The notes beneath the pieces were generated by a model, which was given only the letters and a program-made list of their open reading frames with translations, was not told the DNA's origin and did not search any database. From the NCBI GenBank assembly GCA_033297075.1, contig MU858049.1, positions 124,001-188,000 on the forward strand: a stretch of 64,000 nucleotides of DNA, written 5' to 3'. Every line of letters starts with the position of its first letter. Position 1 is the stretch's first letter. Below, one piece after another: positions 24,856 through 37,945 of this stretch. A program made the position numbers and the translations under genes. This DNA comes from Rhypophila decipiens. Its lineage: Eukaryota > Ascomycota > Sordariomycetes > Sordariales > Naviculisporaceae.

Positions 24856-25977
24856 TCAGTGCTCCTTGATCCATTTCAGCATCTGCTCAAACGCCGTTTC
24901 TTGTGCCGACTTGATGTGCTCATCTTCGTACTCGCCCACGACCGCAAATCCTATATCCCAAGGTCAGCCAGAGTCAGACATGCATAACCAGGCAAACAAG
25001 CCCGTATGAACTTACCATGTGGCACACCAGGGTACACCTGAACCTCATGCTCGACATTGTTCTTGGTCATATAGTCCTCCCCAGCCATCCTGACCTCGTC
25101 CGGAAACATGGGATCATTCTCCACCGAGACCACACTGACAGGCGCCTTGAGTCCCACAAAGTCATCCTTGGACACCATCGTCGCATGCGCGAGCGCTCCA
25201 GCCTTGATATATGGCCCCACCGTCTTTGGTTGACTAGCCTCCTCGTCCGCTGGTTTCGAGCTCGCTGACCAGGGCATGGTCAGGCCAGCACCCTCCGCAT
25301 GGACCGGCTTCTCCGCTGCCAAGAGTAGGACGTATTTCCCCCCGAAGCAATAGCCCACCGCGTAGATACCCCCGCCGTAGGAAATCGCGTCGGCAAACTC
25401 GTCTTTGGCCGCGTCGATCACCTTGCGCAGGATGGGCATGACTTTCTCTTCGGTATGTCGGGCCAGCCACATGTCGATGAGGAAGCTCTTGGCCGTCTCG
25501 GCGGCCTTGATCTTGAACGTGTCGATGAAAGAGGGGGGGTCGGTGGTACCGGGAGAGTCAGGAATGGCTTTTGAGTTGGGAGCTTCGTCGCCCTCGAAGA
25601 GGTCCGGCATGACAACTACATAGCCTTCTGAGGCGAAGCGGTCGGCTTGGATCTGGTTGTTGATGCTCTTGTGGCCTGTCCCGTTTGTCAGGAGGAGGAG
25701 GAGCTTCGAGGGGGTGTGTGGGTAGTCGGCGGGTTTGGAGATGTAGACCTGTTGCGTGTTGGTTGGGGCTCGTTAGGAGTATGTTGGGAGTAAGAGAAGC
25801 AAAACGAACATCTACTTCGGCCAGCTTGGTAGTCTCGCCTGTTGAGGCTACTCCTACTGGCGCCGGTCTGTCTGAGGTGCAGTGGTCGCTCAACGTTTGC
25901 GCTGCGGGAGCTGCGGGAGCTGGTGCCTCGTTGGCATCGCTCTCGGGAGCTTTCGTAGCTATCTCGGGTTCGGCCAT
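24856..25977 (-). CDS. Dienelactone hydrolase family protein
   Basis: Alpha/beta hydrolase of 331 aa from exons 25977-25810, 25748-25016 and 24950-24856. The introns are 25809-25749 (donor GTTCGT) and 25015-24951 (donor GTAAGT, acceptor ATATAG). The catalytic triad is visible: Cys190 in GYCFGG, Asp268 in VENDPMFP and His300 in GVPHG. VMPDLFEGD (about 102-110) is also characteristic. The family opens dienelactones in the beta-ketoadipate route of aromatic breakdown, but most fungal members have undefined substrates. The first ~30 residues are Ala/Pro-rich and probably disordered; no secretion signal is seen, so it is likely cytosolic. No catechol dioxygenase or muconate enzyme lies beside it. 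The start ATG at 25977 is the first in the exon and I found no better one. Confidence 0.9.
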
Positions 25978-27156
25978 GATCTGGAGGTTCGATCGAGGCT
26001 GGCTGTTTCAAGGGTGGGTAGGTAAGAGGAGGATGGTGGGTTATTGTGTCGATATTTGGCGATCTTGCTTTTAACCCTCAAGTAGCTGTTGAGTCGTAAT
26101 TGGGAACGCGTAATAAAGGATTCAGGAAAGAGGTGGTCAATAAGGGTCAGCTAAGAAGGTGCTCCCCTTCACCGATGCCTGGTCTGACGGGATGCACTGC
26201 CCCGCCAGTGACGTACCCCGCTGAATCTGACCTCATGTCAACTGTAGCTGCCCGGTGTGGCCGTTTCAGTTTGGATCAACGTTCAGGGTTGGGGTTAAAT
26301 GTGGCATTTGAAGCACCACGACTTACACCATCAGGGAGCATGAATGTGCATAAATATTTGCATACCGGGTCCTCTCGACGTATTAATTCGGAGCTGTATC
26401 TTTCCTTCTCATCTCCATCCTTGATTCATCCATGGATACCATCAGCCTCTGAGGATTCGTGGACTATGGTACTGTGTCTGACTGTGGATTTTCAATTGAG
26501 GATTGCCGCGTGGGCTTGCGACAGCATAAAACACACAAGATCTACTTAATTAATTAATAATACCATCAGCGATGGCCGCGAAACCCAGGGTTCAAGATCC
26601 AAGACAACGACTTTATCTACGCCAGATTAACCACCCTCTCATATGCTACATGGCTACCTGGTACCTAGTATCTGCTGACTTGGTGCATACATGCCCCCAA
26701 TCTGCTCTCTGATTTGCCTCACCGTGTTGGTGTGTTGCCGGACCACCAGAGCACAGTGGGAGCGTCTTCAGGAGTGACCCATGAACCAAGATGCTAACTG
26801 ACGGCAGGTGGCTATCTGTCTGTCGCGACGGAGCTTCTGATATTTCTGAACGGACCCATTCCATTTCATGAGACGCCAAGCTAGTGAATCAGCATACTGG
26901 CCGTGGATGTCCAGCAAATGTCGCCCCATATTCTGTCCAAGTGTCATCCAGACCTGTTTTTGGTCTTCTGGCTTTGAGGTGTAATGGTTCCGCTCTTGGC
27001 GATGTCTCTTTCTCCGATGACTACTCTCACAGGGAGAAGCTATGAGAATTGCGGTCCATGGTGGGAATGGCGCCGCATAAGGTGAAGCTGTGGACTTCAA
27101 GTCCAGGTCTCCAGTTCAAGTCCGACTTCAGTGGTCATCAGGGGGACATATGTCCC
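25978..27156. other. Intergenic region, dienelactone hydrolase promoter side
   Basis: This 1.2-kb space lies between the start of the dienelactone hydrolase gene and the 3' end of the Yih1 gene, both on the minus strand. It carries only short reading frames. A short AT-rich run (about 26545-26560) is the only compositional feature noted. Confidence 0.5.
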
Positions 27157-28086
27157 TCACTTTCCATGGTGGCCCTTCTTTTTTGAACCAGCCGCAGTCG
27201 TGTCATTGGCAACGAGTCCGGCATTGACGAAGGCGTCTCTTGCAGCTGCGTTGATGACAGCGAACCGCCGAGGGCCGAGCTTCTGACCGCCATACCACCT
27301 AGTCACGATCACCATGGTGTCCCACAGATCCATGAGCTGCATCAGATGGAGCAGACGACCGCCAGCAGCTGTCTCGCCGTCATCGTCGCAGTCCTGAAAT
27401 GAAGTCCCGTTCGGACCCCGGATACGCCAGGCCGTGATATTGTGGGTAGCCGCGCGGACCTTCTTGTCGACTGACAAGAGGTGTTGGACGAATCCAGCTG
27501 CTTGTGTTGGAGAGGTGACATGGGCACATCGGGCAATGAAGGTAGATTTGAGCTCGGTAATAGGGGCAGATAGAACCCAAGGTGGTTCTTCATCCAGGAC
27601 ATCACCCATGTGCGAGGATAACTGCTTCGATGATGCGTGGGTGTCTGGTGCTGGCTCAAATTGGTCGTGAGCCGCATCTCCCGTTTCAGATCCATCATCT
27701 GCTGCCCGGTCGTGGTCTTGGGCTTGCAATTCCTTGACCTGCTCGATGGCGTCAAAGAGACAGACTTGGCCCGGTTCATAAACCTCACCGACGGCTGTCG
27801 AGAAGAGATTTAAATCACGAGCACCTGCACCACGCTTGCCGTGCTCGCCAGAACTGTGAATGCCGAGGATCGTGAATGGCTCGGACGGGTAAGAAATGGG
27901 AAACTGCAAGCGTAGCGATGTGGTCGACGAGGATGGAGCTGATCCATCTTCAGGTGCAGGTAATGTTAATATGTAAACTGGGCTGTTCTCATTGGGTCCC
28001 GAATGAGAGTCCGCATATCGTGTCAAAGTGTCAGGACCGTATATGGAATTAATGGCTTCCACTTCATCAACAAGTTCCTCCGACAT
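27157..28086 (-). CDS. yih1: Yih1/IMPACT-family inhibitor of Gcn2
   Basis: Single-exon gene of 309 aa with an N-terminal RWD domain (about 1-120, beginning ELVDEVEAINSIYGPDTL) and a C-terminal IMPACT/UPF0029 domain (about 175-285). Characteristic parts of the latter are STFIARCAHVTS, the DCDDDGETAAGGRLLHLM loop (about 232-249) and RWYGGQKLGPRRF (263-275). In yeast Yih1 binds Gcn1 through its RWD region and limits Gcn1-dependent activation of Gcn2, so it restrains the general amino-acid control response. It also binds actin. The linker (about 120-165) is acidic and likely disordered. The C-terminus is basic (KKKGHHGK). Length is somewhat above the yeast protein (258 aa) because of linker insertions. 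The start ATG at 28086 precedes the RWD domain directly. Confidence 0.92.
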   Translation of the reverse strand: MSEELVDEVEAINSIYGPDTLTRYADSHSGPNENSPVYILTLPAPEDGSAPSSSTTSLRLQFPISYPSEPFTILGIHSSGEHGKRGAGARDLNLFSTAVGEVYEPGQVCLFDAIEQVKELQAQDHDRAADDGSETGDAAHDQFEPAPDTHASSKQLSSHMGDVLDEEPPWVLSAPITELKSTFIARCAHVTSPTQAAGFVQHLLSVDKKVRAATHNITAWRIRGPNGTSFQDCDDDGETAAGGRLLHLMQLMDLWDTMVIVTRWYGGQKLGPRRFAVINAAARDAFVNAGLVANDTTAAGSKKKGHHGK

Positions 28087-31000
28087 TTTCTTCTTCCCGA
28101 GAGTCCTTCCTCCCAGGCTTTTGAAACTCCAAACACACCGGTATCGACGATAGTGCGCTCTTGCCTCACGAATAGGTCAATGAAGATGAGGTAATGCCGT
28201 GTCGTGCGAGGGTTTAAAGACGCAGGTACGATCCCGTGAATCGGCGAAAGTCTAAATCGTGAGCAACCGGAGTCAAAAAAGTGGAGACCTCCGCTCGACA
28301 GCCAAATGGCAACCACATTCCTGCATCAGATCATGGACAGTCTGGGAAAGAAGCTAAGAAAGTTGTGAGTGAACTCCGTATTTGCATCATAGTGGCCACG
28401 CTTGCACGCAATCCACTTTCGAGGCATAAGTGATTACCGCGTCTCGTGAGGCAAGGAGGCTATGCCATCTGCGCACATCTTGATCATCAGAAAGGGGTTC
28501 TATCAGAAAAAGGGGCTGCACTAATGAAGAGGGAACAAGGTTCCTTACATTTATGACCTAGAGATTCAAGAATAGAATCGAACCATTGAACATCCCAATA
28601 AAGACACAGGCACCGTTCCTTTGTTACTCAGCTCGCGATGACAATCGACATCTCATATTTCGACATGTCCTCTTTAATTTGCTGACTTGACCCTTCATGG
28701 TCTTTGATGCTTCAAGTTTAAAGAGCGTACCAGAAGATCATCAAATGCTGTCTATTTTGCCGGATGAAACCGCTGACCGTCATCGGAGGAGTTCGAGAAT
28801 TACGACTGCCACCATACCCATTGTATGGCGTCTGTTCGGTCCGCGCTGTAGGGATGAAAGGTAGGCCACAAAAAGAAGTCAAGACAATATGGAGCTTTTG
28901 CCGAGACACTGATTTCCCAGCAGGATCCATATTTCCTGTATGCGCCGGCCTAATGTCATATCTGGTAGATATGGAAAGACTTGTCATGAACTGCCCTTGT
29001 CACACTGCTTTACCAACTAATAGACGAAGATGGTGCGGATGTTGGGCACCTTCATGAACGTCTTCCTGGGGAGATACATGAAGTGGTCAAAGATACTCCG
29101 GGACCCAAAGGCCTGAAGATGGATATATTCGCCGAGATGGCCAGACCAGCCGGTATTCATCTTTCCACACTAGCGATATTCCCACCCATCATGGCATGCT
29201 ACGGGCGTTTAGGATGTTGATATTCACCTTGGGGGCAGTTGGAGGCACATTCATCGTTGGATATCTCTAAATCGGGGATCAAGAGCTGAACGGTGATTAG
29301 CAAAAAGTTCTATATCACATCCGCTACTATGTCGACTCCTTATCCAAACCGATTCTATTGCCCTGGACGGCCCAGGAAGTTGCCTTCTTACCTGGGGGAA
29401 GCGCCAGCCATCATGACGTAAGCCAGTATGGGATTTCGAGGAACCTCTTGATGCCAACCTTTTGAGTTTAGTTCAGGGGCTTCGCAGCAGGGCTTGGACA
29501 CTTTCTTCTGTAACATACTCGTCTGCTGGCCTGATGTATGGGAAAACGTTCGGGCTAGAGGTTCAAAAGTCATTCCCAAGACATCAGCCCAGTTCCTTTA
29601 GAACCACTTCTGGAGGTGAGATGAGCAAGGTAATCAATAATACTGGCATCTTCCAGTTCAGCTGCGAAGTGATAGTTTATGTAACAAGAAAAAGAATGAC
29701 CAAGCAGCTAGTCTGAGGGCAAGAAACTGCCATGAAGAGAATCACAAGACAGTAAGTCAGCCGACAACCATGTTGGAGACATGATTAGCAAGACTATGGG
29801 TCCTTGTTGATATGTTTCCACCGATATTATGCATTTCTACTGGCTGGACTATTTACTAAAACAATAGGTTAAACAGGCGAAGTACCTTTTTGAAAATCCA
29901 AGTAAAGAGGGATAACCGGATTGTCCCGAAACAGTTTCTTGTATGACTTTATCAGTCGTGTCAAAAAAAACTATATCATAAAAGATTCGGTTTAATAAAT
30001 TCACGACACCTTTTACAATTTCAAGAAACGACTGCGAATGATCCGGTGTTCTGATATCTTATGAGTTTCCTCCTTTTATGATTCACATTTGACAGTTGAT
30101 CTTTTGGAAAGAAACACCAGTATAGATACTACTAATATTCACTAGTTGGCGCTTTGGAAAAAGACGTAGACTCAGACTTGATCGTATCCCATAGCAGCCA
30201 GGAGAACACCAGAAATCCAAAAAGGAGGAAAGTAAATATTGACTAACTGCACGTCATGACTACCATGACCGGCAGGGCAACAGTCTGAAATTTAATCTGT
30301 TGTCCCAACGCAGTACCGGACCGAACCTAGAACAAGGTTACTATCTTGTACATACATAAGGCACGGGTAAGGTATCAACAACTTGAAGTGCTCAAGCATC
30401 TACCTACCGAGCGGGGAATTTCCTTTTCCCCCATTGAAACATAAAAGTAGACACACAAACTGCACGGGCAGAATAAGAGAGATGATGAGAGGCAGACCGA
30501 CGGACAGAGAGGGAAAAAGAGAGAGAGTGTGTGTGTGTGTGTGCGTAAGAGACACGGACAATGGCACAGAAAAGCAGAAACCAAAGTGGAACAACGCCGG
30601 TAAGGCAGTGTAACATGTCACAGAATATCACCGAATCCGCGCAGGCAACATCGTAGTGTAGTGGCTTGGTACCGTACGGGCACCCAAGGGTCGGGATGTT
30701 TGTTATGTATCTGACCTGGGTAGTTACCAGGTATGTAGTCAGGTAGGGAGGGTGGGTAGTTGGTGTCTCCTGGTTTGTGCGCTTGTTGAATTCTTCTCGG
30801 TGAGGTAGCCTAGCCTAGCCCCTGTGGGTCTGTTATGGTCTCGTCTACCTAGGTTTGTCTGTGTAGGTACTGACTGGGTAACTCGTCCAGTGTCGTTCAG
30901 GTCCGTCATCGTCATACATGTACCCTCGTGACACAACGCTACTAAGTTCATAGCACACGACACGGACGAGTTAGAAGACGAGACGAGAAAAGGGCGAGGA

Positions 31001-34000
31001 GAGCTTAGGGTGAGTTTCCCTTACTGCCGCCAGTCAGGGTCGCGGCTGAGCCTTTCTCGTGTAATATAGGAAAGATCATCATGATGAGAATTTGGAATTT
31101 GAGTTTGAAATCCCAGATACTGCGTTGTGACAAAGGTAGGTACGTAAGAGGTAACCCAGACTGGCAGTTTGAACAAAAGGGAAAGAATGACTGGGAAAGC
31201 CTAAAGTCTAACCCGTAGTCCGGTGAGTAGTAAATGGATCTTACCCCGTGGTATGTATCTATCACTGCCCTATTTGCCCCATCCTTGTCTCCGGACAGTG
31301 CTAAGCCGACCGCTACGGGTGTTTTTACATCAAGTAAACAAATACGAGGGGGTTGCTTCACTTCTCTGGTTTTCGTCGCATTTCGGGGCAAGCCGTTCGT
31401 TCTTCTTCCATCTGTGGGGCGTTGTAGATAGATACTAGAGACATGTGAAAATAATTAGGATAAGTTTGTATTGAGAATCGCCCGCCCACGCATTTCCATC
31501 CAACAACAGCCGGTCATACTGGAGATATAACTTAGTACTCTTTGTTCTAGAAACAGCAGCAGTACGCACAACACAGTTCATGTTTCTTCCCCCCGCTACG
31601 GGAATGGCGTGTATCTGCCCGAGACAATGTTTCTCCAGCCATATACGCGTGACAGTGTTGGACTATGATGAAGAAGTAGTTTACTTGAGAATACATCAAG
31701 TGGGATACGAGCTGGGGGGCGGAGAAAGCATAGACGAGGGTGTGGGCGTAGAAGACAGGAAGGAAGCCTGTATGTTTCACACAAAGGCTGGAGACGGAGA
31801 TAGACTCACACTACCTGTCGCTGGAGAATTTACTTGAGAAAATGTAGCTGTGACCGTTGTCGATAGCTAGCTACAGAAAAGCGTATGGGATATTCTACCG
31901 TAGCTTTGGCTCCCTCCGAGTCCTCGGAGTCCAGATGGTTTGCTCCTTCAATGTCTGGTTCCACCGTATCACTTGACATTCGTTGTACTCAGCCATGGCC
32001 ATCGAGAGGGACGGTTAAAGATCAGACGAAGACGGATGTCAAACGAGCATCACCATCCAACTATTCCGGGTTCGTATGTCTCTTTGCTCCCTTTATATGT
32101 TGCTTGTGATCCTCGAGTCGTAACCTGTTAAATATTTTGATGATATTTGATTCTAGTGACTCAAGGTTGAGGGTTCACTCGTAGGCTGCTCAGATGGACG
32201 AATCAATGTTACCAGAGCGTACCAAGATCTATAGAGAATAAGGTTGAGCCAGTGAAGACACCATCTATCCTGGAATGTTCTGTTAGTTACCATACTTGCA
32301 CATCCCAGCCTTGTGCTATTGAGATCGTATTCGTTACTCCAACCTTGATGACCTGTTTGTTGACTTGCTGGCTGACTAGTACGGCGAGAACACACACTAG
32401 ATTGGGCAGTCGACACAGACGTATGGAATTCGCAGCTGATATTGTCAACTCGCACAAGATGTCCCGCCAGAGAACTGGCTGATTCTTTTGATACAACAGG
32501 GTCTTGAGAGGATGGAGATAGTGCGGGCCGTTTCACACGTCACTCCGTCTAGTCATGGGAATCAACGTCTTTGAAGGGGTTAACTTGGTGGCAACAATAC
32601 GAGTCATCAGGCAGGAAGCTACAGAAGAGGCGCCGGGGATACTTGGCAGTAATGTTGAATGTAATTCTTGACCCGATCTTTTGATAATCGGGTATGTCTG
32701 CCGAATATGTGATCGGTCAGCAAGTTTAAGCAAGCAATGCAACCAGGATGTAACAGCAAGCAAGCCCTCATCATAATGACAAAGTATTACTCGGGAAGGG
32801 ACTGGGACTGGGACTGTGGTACAGGCTTGTAGCTTCACAAGAAAAGAATACGCCAAGAAATGCTCGACGAGAATTGGGAGTCGAAGTAAACACAAACACG
32901 CCCCTGAAATATAACAATGGAGAAGAGGGAATGTAAATAGCTAGCCTACGAGGTACCGGCCAGCCTAGCTAAGAAGCCGTTTCGGTGTACACCATATCTT
33001 TCGACCTGCTGTTAGCCATGTCTTTCTTGTTCTGGTAGGTCTTTGGGTGAAATCACACCGAGGCAAACATCTCAACCATTTCGCCCATTGGCTGGTATCA
33101 GCTCTACTCAACTGAACCATTTATTGACTTCATCTCGTCTCTCAATTGAAAATCCTGTCATAAGAACCGCCATTCACCATTGTCAAACATCACGCCGTAA
33201 TCCTCAGTCGACGTATGCTCCCTTGATGATGCCGCCTCCATCGTCTGGTAACCCGGACAAGAGAAGAGGAGGATACGTGCATTGTGCCCCCTACGTTCTA
33301 GGTGGAATCGACACGCCCACGATCCACTTTGCAGCAGGGACGACAGAAAATCATCCTCTCGCCCATTGAAAGATGCATAGTTGATCTGTCTCCCGACCAA
33401 GCGACAACGATGCCTGTCAACCAGCCAGCCAACCTCCCAATCTGGGTAGATAGATGCTCCCATGCAGACCCATATGCAAAGATGCAAACGTAACTGCAGA
33501 TGCGGATGCAAATGCTGTACATGCTGAACCTCGGTCCGCGTCTAGATGATTCTAGAGACGCCCCTTCAACCCAAGCACAGATCACCACATCGATCTCATA
33601 CGACCACCTTGTAGGTAAGAAGGCTCAGTCCAGCGCGTCCGTCGGTTTCCCGCCTTGGTGTGACAAACAGAAGAAAAGAGGGCGAAAGAAAAGGCCAGAG
33701 TAGAGTATTATAGATTACCCTGTACCCGTCAAGATGTCGGTATCCATTGCCATTCTTCCCTAGCTCGTTGCCACGAACACAAGAATATGTGGGCGCAATA
33801 TATCGTGCATGTGGCTTCAACGGTTTTCGTAGGAGGCGAAAAGACAAGAAAAAAATGAAGCAAACATGCAGCGCCTCCCCAAATCCAATCAATCGCCTTT
33901 GTTCGCCCAGTGGCCACCCCCCATCAACCATCCAGCCTTGCTCTTGGTTCCCAGAAGGATAGGGGCATGAGATGAGTGGAGAGAGAGGACCCCACTCAAG

Positions 34001-34151
34001 GGAGCGAGACGGAAGGTGGACAAGACAAAAGCTCCGATCATCGTCTTGTAACATAACAGGACCCGGGTGGCTGCCTGACCTGTATCTTCCCGCCTCAGCG
34101 CGTGGGGCAGGGAAGGTGGGTGCTGGCAGCTACGAAGTATCTTCTCTTGCC
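28087..34151. other. 6-kb gene-poor region with AT-richer degenerate stretch
   Basis: No intact gene is supported here. About 28.5-30.3 kb is visibly AT-richer and holds short open segments repeatedly broken by stops on both strands. It could be a decayed gene or mobile element, but I recognise no family. About 30.4-34.1 kb contains simple repeats (including a GT run), TACC/ACCTA-rich patches and short chance reading frames. Part of the right end is probably 3' untranslated sequence of the BRCT gene. Confidence 0.45.
30527..30542. repeat. (GT)8 microsatellite
   Basis: Eight GT units directly follow a purine-rich AG tract. A simple dinucleotide repeat in noncoding sequence. Confidence 0.9.
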
Positions 34152-35297
34152 TCAACCCTTCTTCGAGAAGGCACCGAGAACACTCTGCTGGCCCCTCGCG
34201 GCAACTTTGAGATTGGCGAACCTGGCTTCGGGTAGCCGCTTGCCAGCCTTCAAGCTTTCAAGAACCCTGGTAAAGGGAGAGGAAGAAATAGGTTAGTTAT
34301 TCATCTAGATTCGACACAGTATCCCTTCGTCGAGCCGTACGTGGTTACCTCAAAACGCCCAAACAACACATCCAATTGGGGGAAGAAGTAAACAAACCAG
34401 GGGGCAAGGGGTGGGACTAGTTCAGGAGTGAGCACGATAAACACAAAAAAAAACTTACCACTCGACACTGACGTATTTGATACCGCATCCGCCGATCCGC
34501 CGTATCTCCTTCTCGAGCTTGCCGCCAGCGAGTCCGCCGCCAGCACCGCCTGTCGGCCCGGATGGCTTTCCCAAGATAACGTGAGTAACCTGCCGACGAC
34601 CGAGATGGATCGACGTGCGAGCTCCATTTTCTGCCAGCACACGCTTGAGCTTGTGGTCCGATATTAAGGGATGTGTGCTACCATTGATGTAGATGACCAA
34701 GCCGTCAAAGATGCTGCGTTGCGGCTCTTTCTCCTGCTTCGCAGAGTCTGCTGGGCCTGCTTGCTCGTTCCCACCAGCTATTGTGCGTCCTTCCAGCAGC
34801 TCCATGAACAGCGGAGGCGTCTTTGTATTCGCATCCTCCCCAGACGAGCCTGTCTTAGCCAAGACCGTCCCGAGACTTGAGCCAGGTCTTGATCGAGCGT
34901 CGCCTTTCTCAGGCGAGCACGACCGCCCAGCCACTCGCATGCTCCCGGGGTTGCGCAACATGTCTGCGACGCTGTTCGTAGCCCTTGCCCGTAGTTCCTT
35001 GGGGATCAAGGTTCGGCTCCTCTCATCAAAGTCATCTGACCCGGCGCCGACGCGGTCCGAGATGCGCTCGCCGCCAGAGTGGCCGGCTCGGAACTGACTT
35101 TGTAGCTTTGCGACCCGTGACTCGCGCCATCCTTGCGGCCCTCGAGTTTCGGCTCGTTGATGACCAGTCGAGCTTGAATTCCAGGGATCAAACGGTCGTA
35201 TACTCTGGCCGCGACCTTGGCCACGGTTTGCTTGACCAGCAGCACTGCTGACCTGACCTGATGGGGCCGGCTGTTGGTCCAGTTCCGTCGGTGCCAT
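34152..35297 (-). CDS. Single-BRCT-domain nuclear protein
   Basis: Predicted 317 aa from exons 35297-34459 and 34266-34152. The 192-bp intron (34458-34267, donor GTAAGT followed by a T run, acceptor ACCAG) splits the conserved BRCT tryptophan codon. Residues 1-190 are polar, Gly/Ser/Arg-rich and likely disordered. The BRCT domain covers about 195-298: FDGLVIYINGSTHPLISDHK, then HLGRRQVTHVIL, a Gly-rich insertion (GGAGGGLAGGK), and VEWVLESLKAGKRLPEARF. BRCT domains bind phosphopeptides or other BRCTs in DNA-damage and checkpoint proteins. The VIYINGST start is reminiscent of Rev1 BRCT domains, but no polymerase domain is present in this gene. I do not recognise a named orthologue; a role in DNA repair is inference from the domain. 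Confidence 0.8.
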
Positions 35298-36717
35298 TTT
35301 TTTTTCGTTTTGTTATTTGATACCGGTAGTGTGAATAAAGGAGGAGGACTTTTTGGTGACCAAGGCAGAGATAACCTGGTATTTAGCACACCGTACGTAG
35401 TGTATCAGAGAGTTGAAGGTCCGAGTTACTGAGCCGAATCCATCGTCTCGGGCGAAAAACGAAGTCCTTGTCGAGAACAATGAAGATGAATTTAAGATTG
35501 AAAGACGTGAATTAGCACGGTCGGTGGTGGTTTCCCGCTTTGTCTCGGAAACCGTGGCGGCAGCAGAGTTTAATTCCCCACTGTCGCCCTAGGCAGTGAA
35601 TGTGCAGTGCTGTGGCATGCCATTGTTTGACGCTGCAACACGAATCGCGTCCACCCGTGACCCAGGCCACTGTCACAGGATTTCGCGCCTGCCCAACCAT
35701 GAAAGAAACGCGGTGTCATGTGAGCAAGATGTTCCTTCCCTCTGCCATCTTCCAATTGATGCGCGGCATCAACACCTTCCCGTCCCTCTCAACAATTTTT
35801 ATTACCCGATCGACCGAATGAACCGTCCGACTGACCGACCGACCAACCAACGCACACTACGACCAACGATAAACCGTCCTAGATCCGCCTGGGCTCCCCA
35901 ATTTGATTGCCTCTCAGCTTCGTCCCGCTTCTGTTATCGCCATCTTCATTTATTTCCAAGGATGAGTGACCCGGCCATCAAGATCAAGTCGGCACTTTAT
36001 TAGGGTTACCTCCTTTTGTTGCCTCACACGCTGCCTCACCAGAACAACTTTGCTGTTGGTAGTTCTTCTGCTGCCCGACCCGAGTCCCGAGTTTTTAGCG
36101 AGTAATCTATTTCTTCAACCGCCGACCGCCTACCAACTTCAACTGCAACACATAACCCGTCCACGGTACCTAATGATGCAGCCCGAGACCTATGCAGCGG
36201 GCGATGCAAGACCATTGGAGCCTGGGCACATACAGCTTCATGTCTTGCGGTTTCACACTCCAAATTCCTCAAGCTCTCTCCCATTTTACTGATTTGCTCT
36301 CATAGTTGTGATAGCACCATCCCAGACGTCAGGTCGAGATTACCAGAGTGCGTGCAGAGCTCACCACAGCCTCTTCCCTAAATGACCATCAAACACAGTT
36401 TACCTTGTCCATCTCTCGCCGTATCAAAAAGTCCAATGCCCCCCTAAGAAAAAGAAACCCGTCCAACCCCAGATCCTGACCTTATCTTACGGCAACCACC
36501 ACATGGATTAATAGACGGAACCAACGCGAGAGACCCCTGGGCCTTAACGTAGGCCGCGATATCGCTGTACTGCCACCGGTATCTTGGACATCACATCAGG
36601 AAGCACACAGGCACACTCCCTCAGCAGATGCCAGGGATCCACGGTTTCATGCACTCTGTACATCCGACTGCCAGAATCTATACTAGCATTTGGCATTTTA
36701 TTATTATCACCGCCGTA

Positions 36718-36976
36718 CGGGGGTTGGGGCCAAAATAAAAACCCCAGCCTAGATAGAGTGGGCTTCCTAAGCACGGTGCCGGGATTACAACTAATCGCTA
36801 ATAACGACAGAGCACTTAAGCACTAAACCACCTATACGCTAGGGACTAGGGCCTTAAGCGATAGGGTAGTTGACCCTCGAAGTTCGTTAAATAAGACTGT
36901 GTGTATATTGCGAACCTACTGTCTTTCATACTGTGCTCTATCTGGGTCGGGGGTTTTATTTTGGCCCCAACCCCCG
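36718..36976. mobile_element. 259-bp TA-flanked inverted-repeat element (MITE-like)
   Basis: Terminal inverted repeats share a perfect 23-bp match (36718-36740 against 36954-36976) beginning CGGGGGTTGGGGCCAAAATA. Weaker similarity, including AGATAGAG, extends inward for about 20 bp. Both ends are flanked by TA (36716-36717 and 36977-36978), typical of a Tc1/mariner-superfamily target duplication. The core is noncoding. The terminal sequence differs from the element at 20.3 kb, so two families are present. Confidence 0.75.
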
Positions 36977-37945
36977 TATAATGCCATGGGCCACGTCCTT
37001 AAATTGTTTCCGGAATCCTTTTCCATTGACACGTTTTGCGGGGGGCATTGTCTCGTTTCTTCTGGTATTGGACCATCTTAACAAGGGTGTTGATCACAAA
37101 ACCATCTCCCCCTTTTCCCCCACACCCCAGCTCACTGCTTCCAAATGGTGCCAGTCATGACATGACACAATATCCGTCATCACTGATGACCGCCAACAAT
37201 ACCAGGAGGCGCAGGCATTGACCCCCGGTGCTGGGAAATATTGCCTTGGTTATCTTCTTAGATATCAACAAGTACCACAAGCAACGCCTCTCAAGGAGAC
37301 ATGGTGTTGTAAGGGGCGGGACACAGCAACCCGCTCCCACTTTACATGCATCCCACACACTCTCTCTGCTTCTCGTTTCCCCTCACCACACGTTAGCGCA
37401 CTGGGAGCTAAGTGCGGGCTATGTAGGTGAGTGTGACGTGCATGGGAGATCGCTGCACCAGATCGCCCGCCCGCCTCTCTGGCCACTCCTGCACAGGACC
37501 AAATTCTTGCTCTCTTGGCCTACCCACAGATACAAAATGGCGTTGGGACTTTTACGAACCGGGAAGTCAGGGAAAGCATTCATTTACCGAGACAATATCT
37601 GGCCAAAATATGATATCAGTCCGGGGGGGTTTTTTGCTATTTCCCGCGAGCCGCCTGCCCGGCTTCCAATATCACAGTTTACACTGTGCACCGTGTAACC
37701 CTTTTCGAAAAACCGTAGCCTCGAGAGTTATCATGCCGTCCCCCAGAGGTGTTCATGCAGGCCTCTGTTCTCTGTGTCCCCCTCACGGGAGCTTGCCATG
37801 GGCTCGAACCTGGGCTTCATGGACAGCGTCGCGGTTATCACGAGGGCATGGGGGCCCGTTCAACAGTGGTAACAATACCCTTCTTCTTGCACCCGCCAAA
37901 CAGATGCCATACACACGATATGCCATGCAGACGCCAGTGCAAATG

